Assembly (NCBI GenBank): GCA_044445965.1
Contig: JBIOEJ010000006.1
Span: 1-64,000, forward strand
DNA: 64,000 bases
Direction: 5' to 3'
Source: GAS188 sp044445965
GTDB taxonomy: Bacteria > Pseudomonadota > Alphaproteobacteria > Rhizobiales > Beijerinckiaceae
Shown piece by piece: positions 20,419 to 29,033 of the stretch. Each line of letters begins with the position of its first letter. Position 1 is the first letter of the stretch. Made by a program: the position numbers and the translations under genes. The notes beneath the pieces were generated by a model. The model was not told the origin of the DNA. It saw only the letters and a list, made by a program, of their open reading frames with translations, and searched no databases.

Positions 20419-22521
20419 ATGAACGCGCACGCCAAGGTCGATATCCGCCACTCGACTTGCCCGCATGATTGCCCATCCGCCTGCGCGCTCGATGTCGAGG
20501 TGATCGAAGGCACGACGATCGGCCGCGTGCATGGCTCGAAGCAGCAGAGCTACACGGCGGGCGTGATCTGCGCCAAGGTGGCGCGTTACGCCGAACGCAT
20601 CCACCATCCGGAGCGGCTTCTCCATCCGCTGCGGCGCGCCGGGCCGAAGGGCTCGGGCCAATTCGCGCGCATCGGCTGGGACGAGGCGCTCGACGAGATC
20701 GCGGCGCGCTTCGACGCCGCCGAGCGCGAATTCGGGGCCGAATCGGTCTGGCCCTACTATTACGCAGGCACGATGGGACTGGTGATGCGCGACGGCATCA
20801 ACCGTCTCGCCCATGTGAAGAAATATTCGCGCTATTGGGGGACGATTTGCGCGACCGTCGCCTGGGCGGGCTTTGCCGCCGGCGCCGGCAAGGTCGCCGG
20901 CGTCGACCCCCGCGAGATGGCGAAATCGGATCTCGTGGTGATCTGGGGCACCAATCCCGTCTCAACGCAGGTCAATGTGATGACCCACGCCGCGAAAGCC
21001 CGCAAGGAGCGCGGCGCCAGGATCGCGGCTGTCGACATCTACGACAATGCCACGATGAAGCAGGCCGACATCAAGATCATCCTGCGGCCGGGCACTGACG
21101 GCGCCTTCGCCTGCGCGGTCATGCATGTCTTGTTCCGCGACGGTTATGCCGACCGGGCCTATCTCGATCTCTACACCGATTGCCCGGGCGAGCTCGAGGC
21201 CCATCTGGCGACCCGCACGCCGCAATGGGCATCCGCCATTTGCGGCGTCCCGGTCCCGGAGATCGAAGCTTTCGCCAAGGCCGTGGGAGAGACGAAGCGC
21301 TCGTTCTTCCGGCTCGGCTACGGCTTCACCAGGAGCCGTAACGGCGCGGCGCAGATGCACGCGGCCTCTTGCATTCCCGCCGTGACCGGCGCCTGGCAAT
21401 ATGAGGGCGGCGGCGCCTTCTTCAACAATGGCGGCATCTGGGGCTTCAACAAGACGCTGATCGAGGGGCTCGACGTTCTCGATCCGACGACGCGCAGGCT
21501 GGACCAATCGAAGACCGGACGCATCCTCACAGGCGATGCGCTGGCGCTGAAGGGTGGCCCGCCCGTCAAGGCGATGTTGATCCAGAACACCAACCCGATG
21601 ACGGTCGCGCCGGAGCAGGCATTGGTCCGCCAAGGATTCGCGCGCGAGGATTTGTTCGTCGCCGTGCATGAGCAATTCATGACCGAAACCGCCATGATGG
21701 CCGATATCGTGCTGCCGGCCACCATGTTCATGGAGCATGACGACCTCTATTACGGCGGCGGCCATCAATACATCTCGGTCGGGGCGAAGCTGATCGAACC
21801 GCCGGGCGAATGCCGCTCCAATCACCAGGTGCTGCAGGGGCTGGCGAAGCGGCTCGGAGCCTCGCACCGCGCCTTCGAGATGACGCCGCGCGAGATCATC
21901 GACGCGACGCTGAAGGATTCGGGCCGCGGCGATATCGCGACGCTCGAAGCCGATCTGTGGCGCGACGTCCAGCCGGACTATCGAGCCTCGCACTATCTCG
22001 ACGGCTTCGCCCATGAGGACGGCAAGTTCCACTTCAAGGCCGATTGGACGAAGGTCGCCGTCTCGAACGACGGGCTGATGGGCGCCTGGGAGAAGATGCC
22101 GTCGCTGCCCGATCACTGGACGATCATCGAGGAGGCGGATGAGGAGCATCCGTTCCGCCTGGCGACGAGCCCGTCAAGGAGCTTCCTCAATACGAGCTTC
22201 ACCGAGACGCCGTCCTCTAGGGCGCGCGAAGGCGCGCCGAGCGTCATGATGCATCCGGGAGATGCGGCCCGCCTTTCGATCGCCGAGGGGGACAGTGTGA
22301 TCCTGGGCAACCGGCGCGGCGAGACGACGCTCACCGTCAAATTGTTCGAGGGACTGCGGCGCGGCGTGCTGATCGCCGAGTCCGTGCATCCAAACCACGC
22401 CCATATCGGCGGGCGCGGCATCAACATGCTCACCGGCGCGGAATCGATCGCCCCTCATGGCGGCGCCGCCTTCCATGACAACAAGGTCTGGGTGAGGAAG
22501 GTCGAGATGGGGCCGGCTTAG
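20419..22521 (+). CDS. Molybdopterin oxidoreductase (DMSO-reductase family)
   Basis: 700 aa. The N-terminal [4Fe-4S] motif is complete (Cys14, 18, 22 and 51), followed by the bis-molybdopterin guanine dinucleotide domains: DLVVIWGTNPVSTQ, MLIQNTNPMTVAP, ETAMMADIVLPATMFMEHDD, and a C-terminal dinucleotide-binding domain (VMMHPGDAARLSIAEGD to the end). No Tat signal is visible, so a cytoplasmic enzyme is likely. The substrate is unknown. No electron-transfer partner gene adjoins. The TAG stop coincides with the first bases of palindromic repeat copy B. Confidence 0.88.
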   Translation: MNAHAKVDIRHSTCPHDCPSACALDVEVIEGTTIGRVHGSKQQSYTAGVICAKVARYAERIHHPERLLHPLRRAGPKGSGQFARIGWDEALDEIAARFDAAEREFGAESVWPYYYAGTMGLVMRDGINRLAHVKKYSRYWGTICATVAWAGFAAGAGKVAGVDPREMAKSDLVVIWGTNPVSTQVNVMTHAAKARKERGARIAAVDIYDNATMKQADIKIILRPGTDGAFACAVMHVLFRDGYADRAYLDLYTDCPGELEAHLATRTPQWASAICGVPVPEIEAFAKAVGETKRSFFRLGYGFTRSRNGAAQMHAASCIPAVTGAWQYEGGGAFFNNGGIWGFNKTLIEGLDVLDPTTRRLDQSKTGRILTGDALALKGGPPVKAMLIQNTNPMTVAPEQALVRQGFAREDLFVAVHEQFMTETAMMADIVLPATMFMEHDDLYYGGGHQYISVGAKLIEPPGECRSNHQVLQGLAKRLGASHRAFEMTPREIIDATLKDSGRGDIATLEADLWRDVQPDYRASHYLDGFAHEDGKFHFKADWTKVAVSNDGLMGAWEKMPSLPDHWTIIEEADEEHPFRLATSPSRSFLNTSFTETPSSRAREGAPSVMMHPGDAARLSIAEGDSVILGNRRGETTLTVKLFEGLRRGVLIAESVHPNHAHIGGRGINMLTGAESIAPHGGAAFHDNKVWVRKVEMGPA

Positions 22522-22686
22522 TGTGGTGAATTTGAAGTTCCTATCACATGGATGGCATGCGCGCGGTAGGAACTTCAAATTCGAAAACCACACTAGAAAC
22601 AATGACTTGCTAGTGCGGCTTTTGAATCCGAAATTCGCCCCGCGCGTTGCTCCAATGTGATGCGAATTTCGGATTCGCTGCACTAG
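22519..22686. repeat. Composite palindromic repeat, copy B (complete)
   Basis: Two hairpins: 22519-22596 (arms GAATTTGAAGTTCCTA and complement) and 22610-22686 (arms GAATCCGAAATTCG and complement), with a 13-base spacer. Both hairpins begin and end with TAGTG/CACTA. It is the inverse of copy A at the left edge, with two mismatches over the shared length. The two loops are related to each other (TCACAT, GGA, GCGCGG blocks in the same order). It lies between two convergent genes and its first TAG is the stop codon of the molybdoenzyme gene. Confidence 0.95.
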
Positions 22687-22708
22687 CGCCTGCCGCATCG
22701 GAACGAAT

Positions 22709-23572
22709 CTACTCGACGCAATCGCGCAACAGGTCGCGAAGCCGCACATCGGGGGCCAGCTTCACCTTGCCCCTGACGGCATCGAGATAGCCATCGAGCT
22801 GCGAGTTCGCCGCCCATTCCTCTTCGATCCTCCCGTCTCGAACGGCTCTCGCGAAGCGATGGCTTTGCCAGCCATGCCAAGCCGGCAGGCCCGCCGCCGC
22901 GAGCCGTGAAGCCTGGTCCGCCTTCTCCAGGAAAATCTCCTTCGCCCGCAAGGGAAGATGCAGGCAAGCGACCCGTTCGGTACGCGAACGTTTGCGATCG
23001 GCTCCCTTGGCGACATGATTGCCGGGACCGATCTCCATTGCGGCCATCGCCCGGAAAATGTATTTGCGTTGATAAGGTGCTTCCACATAGGAAAACTCGC
23101 CAGCTTCGACGCCCAACCGCGCCCGGCGGAAATCTCCGAATTTCGCGTCGCTTCGGTAGATTGCCGATAGAACCGCCCGCGGTTCTCGCCGAATTTGCTC
23201 GCGGCGCTGGATGAAGTTGACGATCGGCACCGAGAGGGCGTCCGCGGTGCGCGTTCGAAGGTCCGCCGCGAGCCCTCCGGGCGCATGCCAGAATTCGTCC
23301 GCATCGAAGGGAAGGACCCACGTCGCTCCGCACTTCACCGCGGCGCGCGCAAGCTCGGTGACGGCCTCGGACTGATGGAAACCTCCGTCCCCGGTTCTGC
23401 TCCAGCGGACGCGCCGATCGCGCCTCGCCATCCGTTCGAGCACCTTGACGGTGCCGTCCGTCGAATCATTGTCGGCGATCAGGATGAGGCCGGCGCCTTC
23501 CCTGAGATGATGACGCAAGGTGATGGCAACCAGATCCTCTTCGTTGCGGACGATCGAAATTCCGACGAGCAT
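22709..23572 (-). CDS. Glycosyltransferase family 2 protein
   Basis: 287 aa. A GT-A fold is indicated by GISIVRNEEDLVAITLRHHL at the N-terminus, DNDSTDGTVKVLERM (near residues 34-48), and the metal-binding DADEF motif near residue 93. It probably transfers a sugar to a surface polysaccharide or lipid; donor and acceptor are unknown. The ATG at 23572 is chosen because the conserved fold starts there; the open frame extends far upstream only as an antisense shadow of purM. Convergent with the molybdoenzyme across the repeat, divergent from the small secreted protein. Confidence 0.8.
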   Translation of the reverse strand: MLVGISIVRNEEDLVAITLRHHLREGAGLILIADNDSTDGTVKVLERMARRDRRVRWSRTGDGGFHQSEAVTELARAAVKCGATWVLPFDADEFWHAPGGLAADLRTRTADALSVPIVNFIQRREQIRREPRAVLSAIYRSDAKFGDFRRARLGVEAGEFSYVEAPYQRKYIFRAMAAMEIGPGNHVAKGADRKRSRTERVACLHLPLRAKEIFLEKADQASRLAAAGLPAWHGWQSHRFARAVRDGRIEEEWAANSQLDGYLDAVRGKVKLAPDVRLRDLLRDCVE

Positions 23573-23644
23573 GCTCTCGAACCGGTTGAAGTCGCGATGC
23601 GATAGGTTATGGAAACACCGGCTCGTTGCAAGAAGGAGTTCGCC

Positions 23645-24013
23645 GTGGTTCGTCATTGCGCCATCGTGGCCGTCGCCGGCCTTTGCCTGCTTGTCTTCGC
23701 TCCGGCCATGGCATTGGCCGGCGCATCCTCGCAGGTCCTGCCGCCCCCGGATCCGACCGCGAAGGACCTCACGCCCTACATGATTTCGCTGCGCGCCTTC
23801 GACGCCTGCCTGATCGTGCAATCGCGGCTGCAAAGCACGACGCGCGAGGCGGTGCATACGCCCTGCTCCTGCTATGCCAAACTGACCGTCAAGACCATGT
23901 CGAAGGAAGAGCTCGACGCCTTCCGCGCCACCGGCTACTTCAACGATTCGGCGCGCCAGAAAGCCTTGCAGGCGCTCGATACGTGCAAGCTGCCGCGCCC
24001 GCCGCTGAGCTGA
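23645..24013 (+). CDS. Small secreted protein of unknown function
   Basis: 122 aa starting at GTG 23645, chosen because AAGGAG (23633-23638) is exactly 6 bases upstream and the reading then begins with a clean signal peptide (VRHCAIVAVAGLCLLVFAP, cleavage after ALA). The in-frame ATG at 23609 would put basic residues in front. The mature part has four Cys (ACLI, PCSC, TCKL) that could form two disulfides, and a helical MSKEELDAFRATGYF segment. It precedes purM by 21 bases. I do not recognise the family. Confidence 0.7.
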   Translation: MVRHCAIVAVAGLCLLVFAPAMALAGASSQVLPPPDPTAKDLTPYMISLRAFDACLIVQSRLQSTTREAVHTPCSCYAKLTVKTMSKEELDAFRATGYFNDSARQKALQALDTCKLPRPPLS

Positions 24014-24034
24014 CGATACGTCCTGGCCACGAGC

Positions 24035-25114
24035 ATGCGGAACGACGCTCGTCGCCCCGTCAGCTACGCCGATGCAGGCGTCGACATCGACGCCGGGGCC
24101 GAGATGGTCGAGCGCATCAAGCCTCTGGTGCGTTCGACCGCACGGCCGGGCGCGGATGCCGAGATCGGCGGCTTCGGCGGTCTCTTCGATCTGAAGGCGG
24201 CGGGCTTCAAGGATCCGGTGCTGATCGCCGCCAATGACGGGGTCGGCACCAAGGTCAAGATCGCGATCGAGGCCGGCATCAGCGACACGGTCGGCATCGA
24301 CCTCGTCGCCATGTGCGTCAACGACCTCGTCGTGCAGGGCGCCGAACCCTTGTTCTTCCTCGACTATTTCGCGACCGGAAAGCTCGATCCGGTCGAGGGC
24401 GCAAGCCTCGTGGCGGGTATCGTGGCCGGGTGTCGAGAGGCCGGATGCGCGCTCATCGGCGGGGAGACCGCCGAGATGCCCGGGCTCTATCACGGACGCG
24501 ACTACGATCTCGCCGGCTTCGCCGTCGGCGCCGCGGAACGCGGCTCCCTCTTGCCGCGATCCGATATCGCCCCGGAGGATGTCGTGCTCGGTCTTGCATC
24601 CTCCGGCTTGCACTCGAACGGCTTTTCCCTGCTGCGGCGCATCGTTGCGCGCAACGAGCTGAAGTGGAGGGACGCCGCGCCCTTCGCCCCCGGGCAGAGC
24701 CTCGCCGAGGCGCTGCTGACGCCGACGCGCATCTATGTGAAGAGCGTGCTCGGGGCATTGCGGGACCCGGAGGCAAAGCGAGGGTTGAGGGCGCTCGCCC
24801 ATATCACCGGTGGCGGCTTCCCCGAGAACATCCCCCGCATCTTGCCGAAGGGCCTCGGCGTCAGGCTCGATCTGTCCGCCATCAAGGTCCCGCCGGTGTT
24901 CCGCTGGCTCGCGGCTGCCGGGCCTGTCGCCGATGAGGAGATGCTGCGCGCCTTCAACTGCGGCATCGGCATGGTCGTGATCGCGTCGCGCGAAAGCTCG
25001 GCAAAGGTTCAGCGCGCCTTGAAGGCGCAAGGGGAGCGCGTCAGCCGCCTCGGCAAGGTCGTCGAAGTGGCCTCCGGCCCGCGGGTCGTCTATCGCGGGC
25101 GGCTTTCGTTGTGA
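24035..25114 (+). CDS. purM: Phosphoribosylformylglycinamidine cyclo-ligase (AIR synthetase)
   Basis: 359 aa, normal length. Motifs of PurM: YADAGVDIDAGAEMVERIK, NDGVGTKVKIAIEAG, DLVVQGAEPLFFLDYFATGKL, GGETAEMPGLY, SSGLHSNGFSLLRR and HITGGGFPENIPRILP. It converts FGAM to AIR with ATP in purine synthesis. Its stop overlaps the GTG start of purN, so the two are coupled, as is usual. Confidence 0.96.
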   Translation: MRNDARRPVSYADAGVDIDAGAEMVERIKPLVRSTARPGADAEIGGFGGLFDLKAAGFKDPVLIAANDGVGTKVKIAIEAGISDTVGIDLVAMCVNDLVVQGAEPLFFLDYFATGKLDPVEGASLVAGIVAGCREAGCALIGGETAEMPGLYHGRDYDLAGFAVGAAERGSLLPRSDIAPEDVVLGLASSGLHSNGFSLLRRIVARNELKWRDAAPFAPGQSLAEALLTPTRIYVKSVLGALRDPEAKRGLRALAHITGGGFPENIPRILPKGLGVRLDLSAIKVPPVFRWLAAAGPVADEEMLRAFNCGIGMVVIASRESSAKVQRALKAQGERVSRLGKVVEVASGPRVVYRGRLSL

Positions 25115-25764
25115 CCGAGAATCACAGTCGGTGGGCTCGCCTGCCGACGGCCATACTCATTTCCGGGCGCGGAACCAATATGGCGGCGCTGCTCGAGGCG
25201 GCGAAGGCCGCGGACTACCCGGCGCGCATCGCGCTCGTGATTTCGAACGTCGCGGGCGCGCCCGGCTTGGCGCGCGCGGAGGCCGCGGGATCGCCCACGG
25301 CCGTGATCGAGCACAAGGGCTTCGGCAAAGACCGGCAAGCTTTCGACCGCGCCATCGACGCCGAGCTTACCCGCCATGGCGTCGAGCTCGTCTGCCTGGC
25401 CGGATTCCTGCGCATCCTGACGCCCTGGTTCGTCGCGCGCTGGGAGGGTCGTGTCCTCAATATCCACCCCGCGCTCCTGCCGCGGTTCAAGGGGCTGCGC
25501 ACTCATGAACGCGCACTCGCCGAAGGCGTGAAGCTGCATGGCGCCAGCGTGCATTTCGTCACGGAGGCGCTTGACGAAGGTCCGGTGATCGCCCAGTCGG
25601 CGGTTCCGGTCCTGGCCGACGACACGCCGGAGACCCTGGCGGCGCGCGTCCTCGATGTGGAAGGTCCGCTCTACGCCGCCGCCTTGCGCTTCGTCGCCTC
25701 GGGCGAGGCGCGGCTCGTGCGTGGAGAGGTGGTGTTCGGGAAGCCTGGGCTCGATCAGCCGTAA
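25111..25764 (+). CDS. purN: Phosphoribosylglycinamide formyltransferase
   Basis: 217 aa. N-terminal ILISGRGTNMAALLEA phosphate loop, catalytic block LNIHPALLPRFKGLRTHERAL, and VHFVTEALDEGPVIAQ. It uses 10-formyl-THF to formylate GAR. GTG start in a 4-base overlap with purM. Its 3' end overlaps the convergent hflX by 10 bases, leaving no room for an intergenic terminator. Confidence 0.95.
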   Translation: MTENHSRWARLPTAILISGRGTNMAALLEAAKAADYPARIALVISNVAGAPGLARAEAAGSPTAVIEHKGFGKDRQAFDRAIDAELTRHGVELVCLAGFLRILTPWFVARWEGRVLNIHPALLPRFKGLRTHERALAEGVKLHGASVHFVTEALDEGPVIAQSAVPVLADDTPETLAARVLDVEGPLYAAALRFVASGEARLVRGEVVFGKPGLDQP

Positions 25765-27167
25765 TGCGGCTGCGCCGATGCCGCCCCGCCACCCGCCGCC
25801 ACGAGCTTCAAGAGCTCGGCCCTTCGATCGCGCGAGACGCGCACCCTCAGATGGGCGCTGCCGCCATGGTCCTCTTGCGCGGAGAGCACCTCGGCATGCT
25901 CGTAGACCCAAGCCCGGCCGCGTCCATCGGAGCTGGGCATGACGAGCTCGAACACATCGCGATCGCGGAGCAGCAAGCGCTCGATCGCGACCAGAAGCTC
26001 CTCCATTCCCGCGCCGGTCAGCGCCGATACCCCGATGGCTTCCTGGGCACCGCCATCGCCGTCCCCATGAGGCGGGCCGCCTCCTTGGCGCAGCAGATCG
26101 ATCTTGTTGTGGACCTCGAGGATCGGATGCGAGGCGCGATCGAGGCCGAGCTCGGCGAGCACATCCTCGACATCGCGGCGCTGCGCCTCGCTTTCCCCAT
26201 GCGATATGTCGCGCACATGGATCACGAGATCGGCGTCGAGGACATCCTCGAGCGTCGCCCGGAAAGCCGCGATCAGCGAGGTCGGCAGCTCGGAGATGAA
26301 GCCGACGGTGTCGATGAGATAGGCGCTCTCGCCATGGGGAAGCCTGATCAGGCGGGCGGTGGGATCGAGCGTGGCGAACAGCATGTCCCTGGCGACCACG
26401 CCGGCAGCGGTGAGGCGATTGAAAAGCGTCGACTTGCCGGCATTAGTGTAGCCGACCAGCGCAACGATCGGATGCGTGCCCCGCCGCCTCTGACGTCGAT
26501 GCAGGGCGCGGGTGCGCTTGACCGCGTCGAGATCACGCTCGATCTTGGCGATCCGCTCCTCGATCTGGCGGCGATCGGCCTCGATCTGCGTCTCGCCCGG
26601 ACCGCCGAGAAACCCGAAACCGCCGCGCTGACGCTCCAAATGCGTCCAGGAGCGCACCAGCCGGCTCTTTTGATGCGTGAGATGGGCATGCTCGACTTGC
26701 AACGCGCCCTCGCGCGTGCGGGCACGCTCGCCGAAAATCTCGAGGATCAGCGCGGTCCGATCGATCACCTTCGCGCCTAGGGCCTTCTCGAGATTGCGCT
26801 GCTGCACCGGCGACAGCGCGCAATCCATGACGAGGAGGCCCGCCTCCTCCGTCTTGGCTTTCTGCGCCAGTTCCTCGACCTTGCCGGAGCCGATGAAGGT
26901 CGCCGGACGAATATCGTTGACCGGCACGATCAGGGATTCGACGACCTCGAGCTCGATCGCGCCCGCGAGCTTCGTGGCCTCGGCCAGGCGAGCCTCCATG
27001 GAGCGCGGCTCCGCCTGAGAAGATTGCGGCGAGGCGCCGGAAGCGCGCGGCGGCGATGATCTGCGGCTCGAATAGGGGCCGATGATCAGGGCGCGGGTCG
27101 GCGCGGCGCGGCGTGGAACGCCGTCCGGCGGATGGTCGCTCCCGATGCCTGATCCGGCTTTCGTCAT
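25755..27167 (-). CDS. hflX: Ribosome-associated GTPase HflX
   Basis: 470 aa. HflX N-terminal domain with PATFIGSGKVEELA, the glycine-rich linker QRGGFGFLGGPGETQ, and the G domain: G1 GYTNAGKSTLF, G3 DTVGFISELP and G4 NKIDL. It splits stalled or stressed 70S ribosomes in other bacteria. The first 50 residues are Pro/Ser/Arg-rich and variable, so the true start could lie downstream. It abuts hfq (the stop of hfq and the start of hflX touch), the usual hfq-hflX operon. Confidence 0.93.
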   Translation of the reverse strand: MTKAGSGIGSDHPPDGVPRRAAPTRALIIGPYSSRRSSPPRASGASPQSSQAEPRSMEARLAEATKLAGAIELEVVESLIVPVNDIRPATFIGSGKVEELAQKAKTEEAGLLVMDCALSPVQQRNLEKALGAKVIDRTALILEIFGERARTREGALQVEHAHLTHQKSRLVRSWTHLERQRGGFGFLGGPGETQIEADRRQIEERIAKIERDLDAVKRTRALHRRQRRRGTHPIVALVGYTNAGKSTLFNRLTAAGVVARDMLFATLDPTARLIRLPHGESAYLIDTVGFISELPTSLIAAFRATLEDVLDADLVIHVRDISHGESEAQRRDVEDVLAELGLDRASHPILEVHNKIDLLRQGGGPPHGDGDGGAQEAIGVSALTGAGMEELLVAIERLLLRDRDVFELVMPSSDGRGRAWVYEHAEVLSAQEDHGGSAHLRVRVSRDRRAELLKLVAAGGGAASAQPHYG

Positions 27168-27422
27168 CTAGGCCTTTTCCGGGGCCTCGTCGGCAGGGTC
27201 ATAGAGTTGCACCGGCGCAGAGGGCATGATGGTCGAGATCGCATGCTTGTAGACGAGTTGCGAATGGGCGTCGCGCCGTAACAGCACGCAGAAATTATCG
27301 AACCAGCTGACGATACCCTGCAATTTGACACCGTTCACCAAGAATACCGTCAGGGGAATCTTGTGCTTGCGGACGTGATTGAGAAACGCGTCCTGAAGAT
27401 TTTGCGGTCGTTCGCCGGCCAT
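27168..27422 (-). CDS. hfq: RNA chaperone Hfq
   Basis: 84 aa from ATG 27422; ATG 27431 (MNK added) is an alternative. Complete Sm1 (NLQDAFLNHVRKHKIPLTVF) and Sm2 (YKHAISTIMP) motifs, and the FDNFCVLL strand. Hexameric, with sRNA- and mRNA-binding faces; in alphaproteobacteria it also affects nitrogen control. The 158 bases between hfq and trkA (27423-27580) hold no gene and probably carry the hfq promoter, which I could not place with confidence. Confidence 0.95.
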   Translation of the reverse strand: MAGERPQNLQDAFLNHVRKHKIPLTVFLVNGVKLQGIVSWFDNFCVLLRRDAHSQLVYKHAISTIMPSAPVQLYDPADEAPEKA

Positions 27423-27580
27423 CTTGTTCATCCCGATTCCAGTTCTCAGGTCCGCGCGCCCTTGAGATGCGCCGCTCGCTGTTGTGTCTGATCCATGTTG
27501 CACTGCGGAAGATAGGTTCACATAACGCCGAGCCCCGCTCAACCCCAGGATCACGGGGCAGTGATGCAATTATGGCGAGC

Positions 27581-28957
27581 TCAGAAGAATTCCAGGCTGA
27601 CCCGGAAAATCTGCTCGACTTCCTTGTATTTGTCGGCAGTCGCGAAGACGACCAGCCGGTCATGGGCGGTGATCACGGTGTCGCCGGTCGGCGCCAGCAC
27701 CTCGCCCTGACGGAACACGGCGCCGATCCTGATGCCTTCCGCGATGTCGAGATCACGTAACGGAGTTCCCACCAGCGCCGATGGGGCAAGCGCCTCCGCC
27801 TCGATCATCTCGGCTCGCCCCTGCTCGAGGGACAAGAGGGCGCGAATCTTACCGCGCCTTATGTGCCGGAGCGCCTTGGAGACGGTCAGCGCCGTCGGAT
27901 CGATCGCCGCATCGATGTTCAGATCGTCGATGAGAGCGCGATAGCCCGGTGCGCTGAGCAGCGAGGCCGACCGTCTGCTGCCCAGCTTCTTGGCGAGCGC
28001 GCCAGAGAGCAGATTGGCCGCATCGTCGTTCGACGCGGCGAAAAACAAATCCGCGCCGTCGACACCCGCGTCCCGCAGGATCGCCTCGTCGAGCGCACTG
28101 CCGATGAGCGCCAGCGAATGCGGCAGGGCTTGCGCGGCCGCCAGCGCCCTCTCCTTCACGGTGTCGATGAAGCGCACCTTGACGTCGGGCAACGCCTTGC
28201 CGATCAGCATGCCGGCATGCACGCCGACATGGCCGCTGCCGGCGATGATCACTCGCCGCGGCGCCCGCATGTCGTAGCCGAAGAAGGCGAGCACCTCGCT
28301 GGTCTTGGCCATGGCGGCAACGACATAGACGATATCGCCGGCCTCGAGCGTATGCTCGGAACCCACGACGCTCACCTTGCCGGTTCGCATCTTGCCGACC
28401 ACGGTCGCGTCGAGCCCGGGAAAGCGTCCGTTCACCTCGCGCAAGGGGCCGGCCACCGCCGCCGATCCCGCCCGGCAGGCGACCGAGAAGCCGAGCACCT
28501 GTCCGCGGCAGAAAGACCCGCTCTCGCCGATGCCCGGCATGGTGACGAGGCGCGCTATCGCTTCGGCAACCTCGATGTCGGGCGAGATCGTCGCATCGAC
28601 CGGCACCCGGTCGCGCGCGAAGAGATCGGCCCAATCGCTGGTGCGATAGGCGGCGGCACGCACCCGTGCGATCTTGGTCGGCACGTTGAACAGGGTATGG
28701 GACACCGTGCAGGCGGTGATGTTCACCTCGTCCGAGGGGGTGACGGCGAACAGGATGTCGCAATCGGCGGCGCCTGCCCGGTCGAGGATATCAGGATGCG
28801 ATCCGTGTCCCTCGACGGTCGCTACGTCGAGCGCATCGGCAAGCTTCGCCAACGCGTCGGAGGAGGTGTCGATCACCGTCACGCTGTTGCGCTCGTCGGC
28901 GAGCCGCTCCGCGATGGCGCGTCCGACCGCGCCCGCTCCGCAAATGACCACCTTCAT
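27581..28957 (-). CDS. trkA: Trk system potassium uptake protein TrkA
   Basis: 458 aa, the classic double-RCK length. Two Rossmann units, with VVICGAGAVGRAIAERL at residues 3-19 and VIIAGSGHVGVHAGM in mid-protein, each followed by a TrkA_C domain. A cytoplasmic gate of the TrkH/TrkG potassium channel that binds NAD(H). ATG 28957 gives the conserved N-terminus. It lies 76 bases after ntrX, and the ntrYX-trkA-hfq-hflX order is typical of the order. No trkH is present in this window. Confidence 0.95.
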   Translation of the reverse strand: MKVVICGAGAVGRAIAERLADERNSVTVIDTSSDALAKLADALDVATVEGHGSHPDILDRAGAADCDILFAVTPSDEVNITACTVSHTLFNVPTKIARVRAAAYRTSDWADLFARDRVPVDATISPDIEVAEAIARLVTMPGIGESGSFCRGQVLGFSVACRAGSAAVAGPLREVNGRFPGLDATVVGKMRTGKVSVVGSEHTLEAGDIVYVVAAMAKTSEVLAFFGYDMRAPRRVIIAGSGHVGVHAGMLIGKALPDVKVRFIDTVKERALAAAQALPHSLALIGSALDEAILRDAGVDGADLFFAASNDDAANLLSGALAKKLGSRRSASLLSAPGYRALIDDLNIDAAIDPTALTVSKALRHIRRGKIRALLSLEQGRAEMIEAEALAPSALVGTPLRDLDIAEGIRIGAVFRQGEVLAPTGDTVITAHDRLVVFATADKYKEVEQIFRVSLEFF

Positions 28958-29033
28958 GGCGCGCGGGCCCCCCGGCGCCGCTGGGCAAGGCCACCGGCGG
29001 CGGGCAACGTCCATCGCGGTGCGGCCATCGCCC

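Noticed and set aside
23573..25030. Possible N-terminal extension of the glycosyltransferase to 773 aa
   Set aside because: The extension is antisense to purM and the small secreted protein, and the glycosyltransferase fold is complete from 23572.
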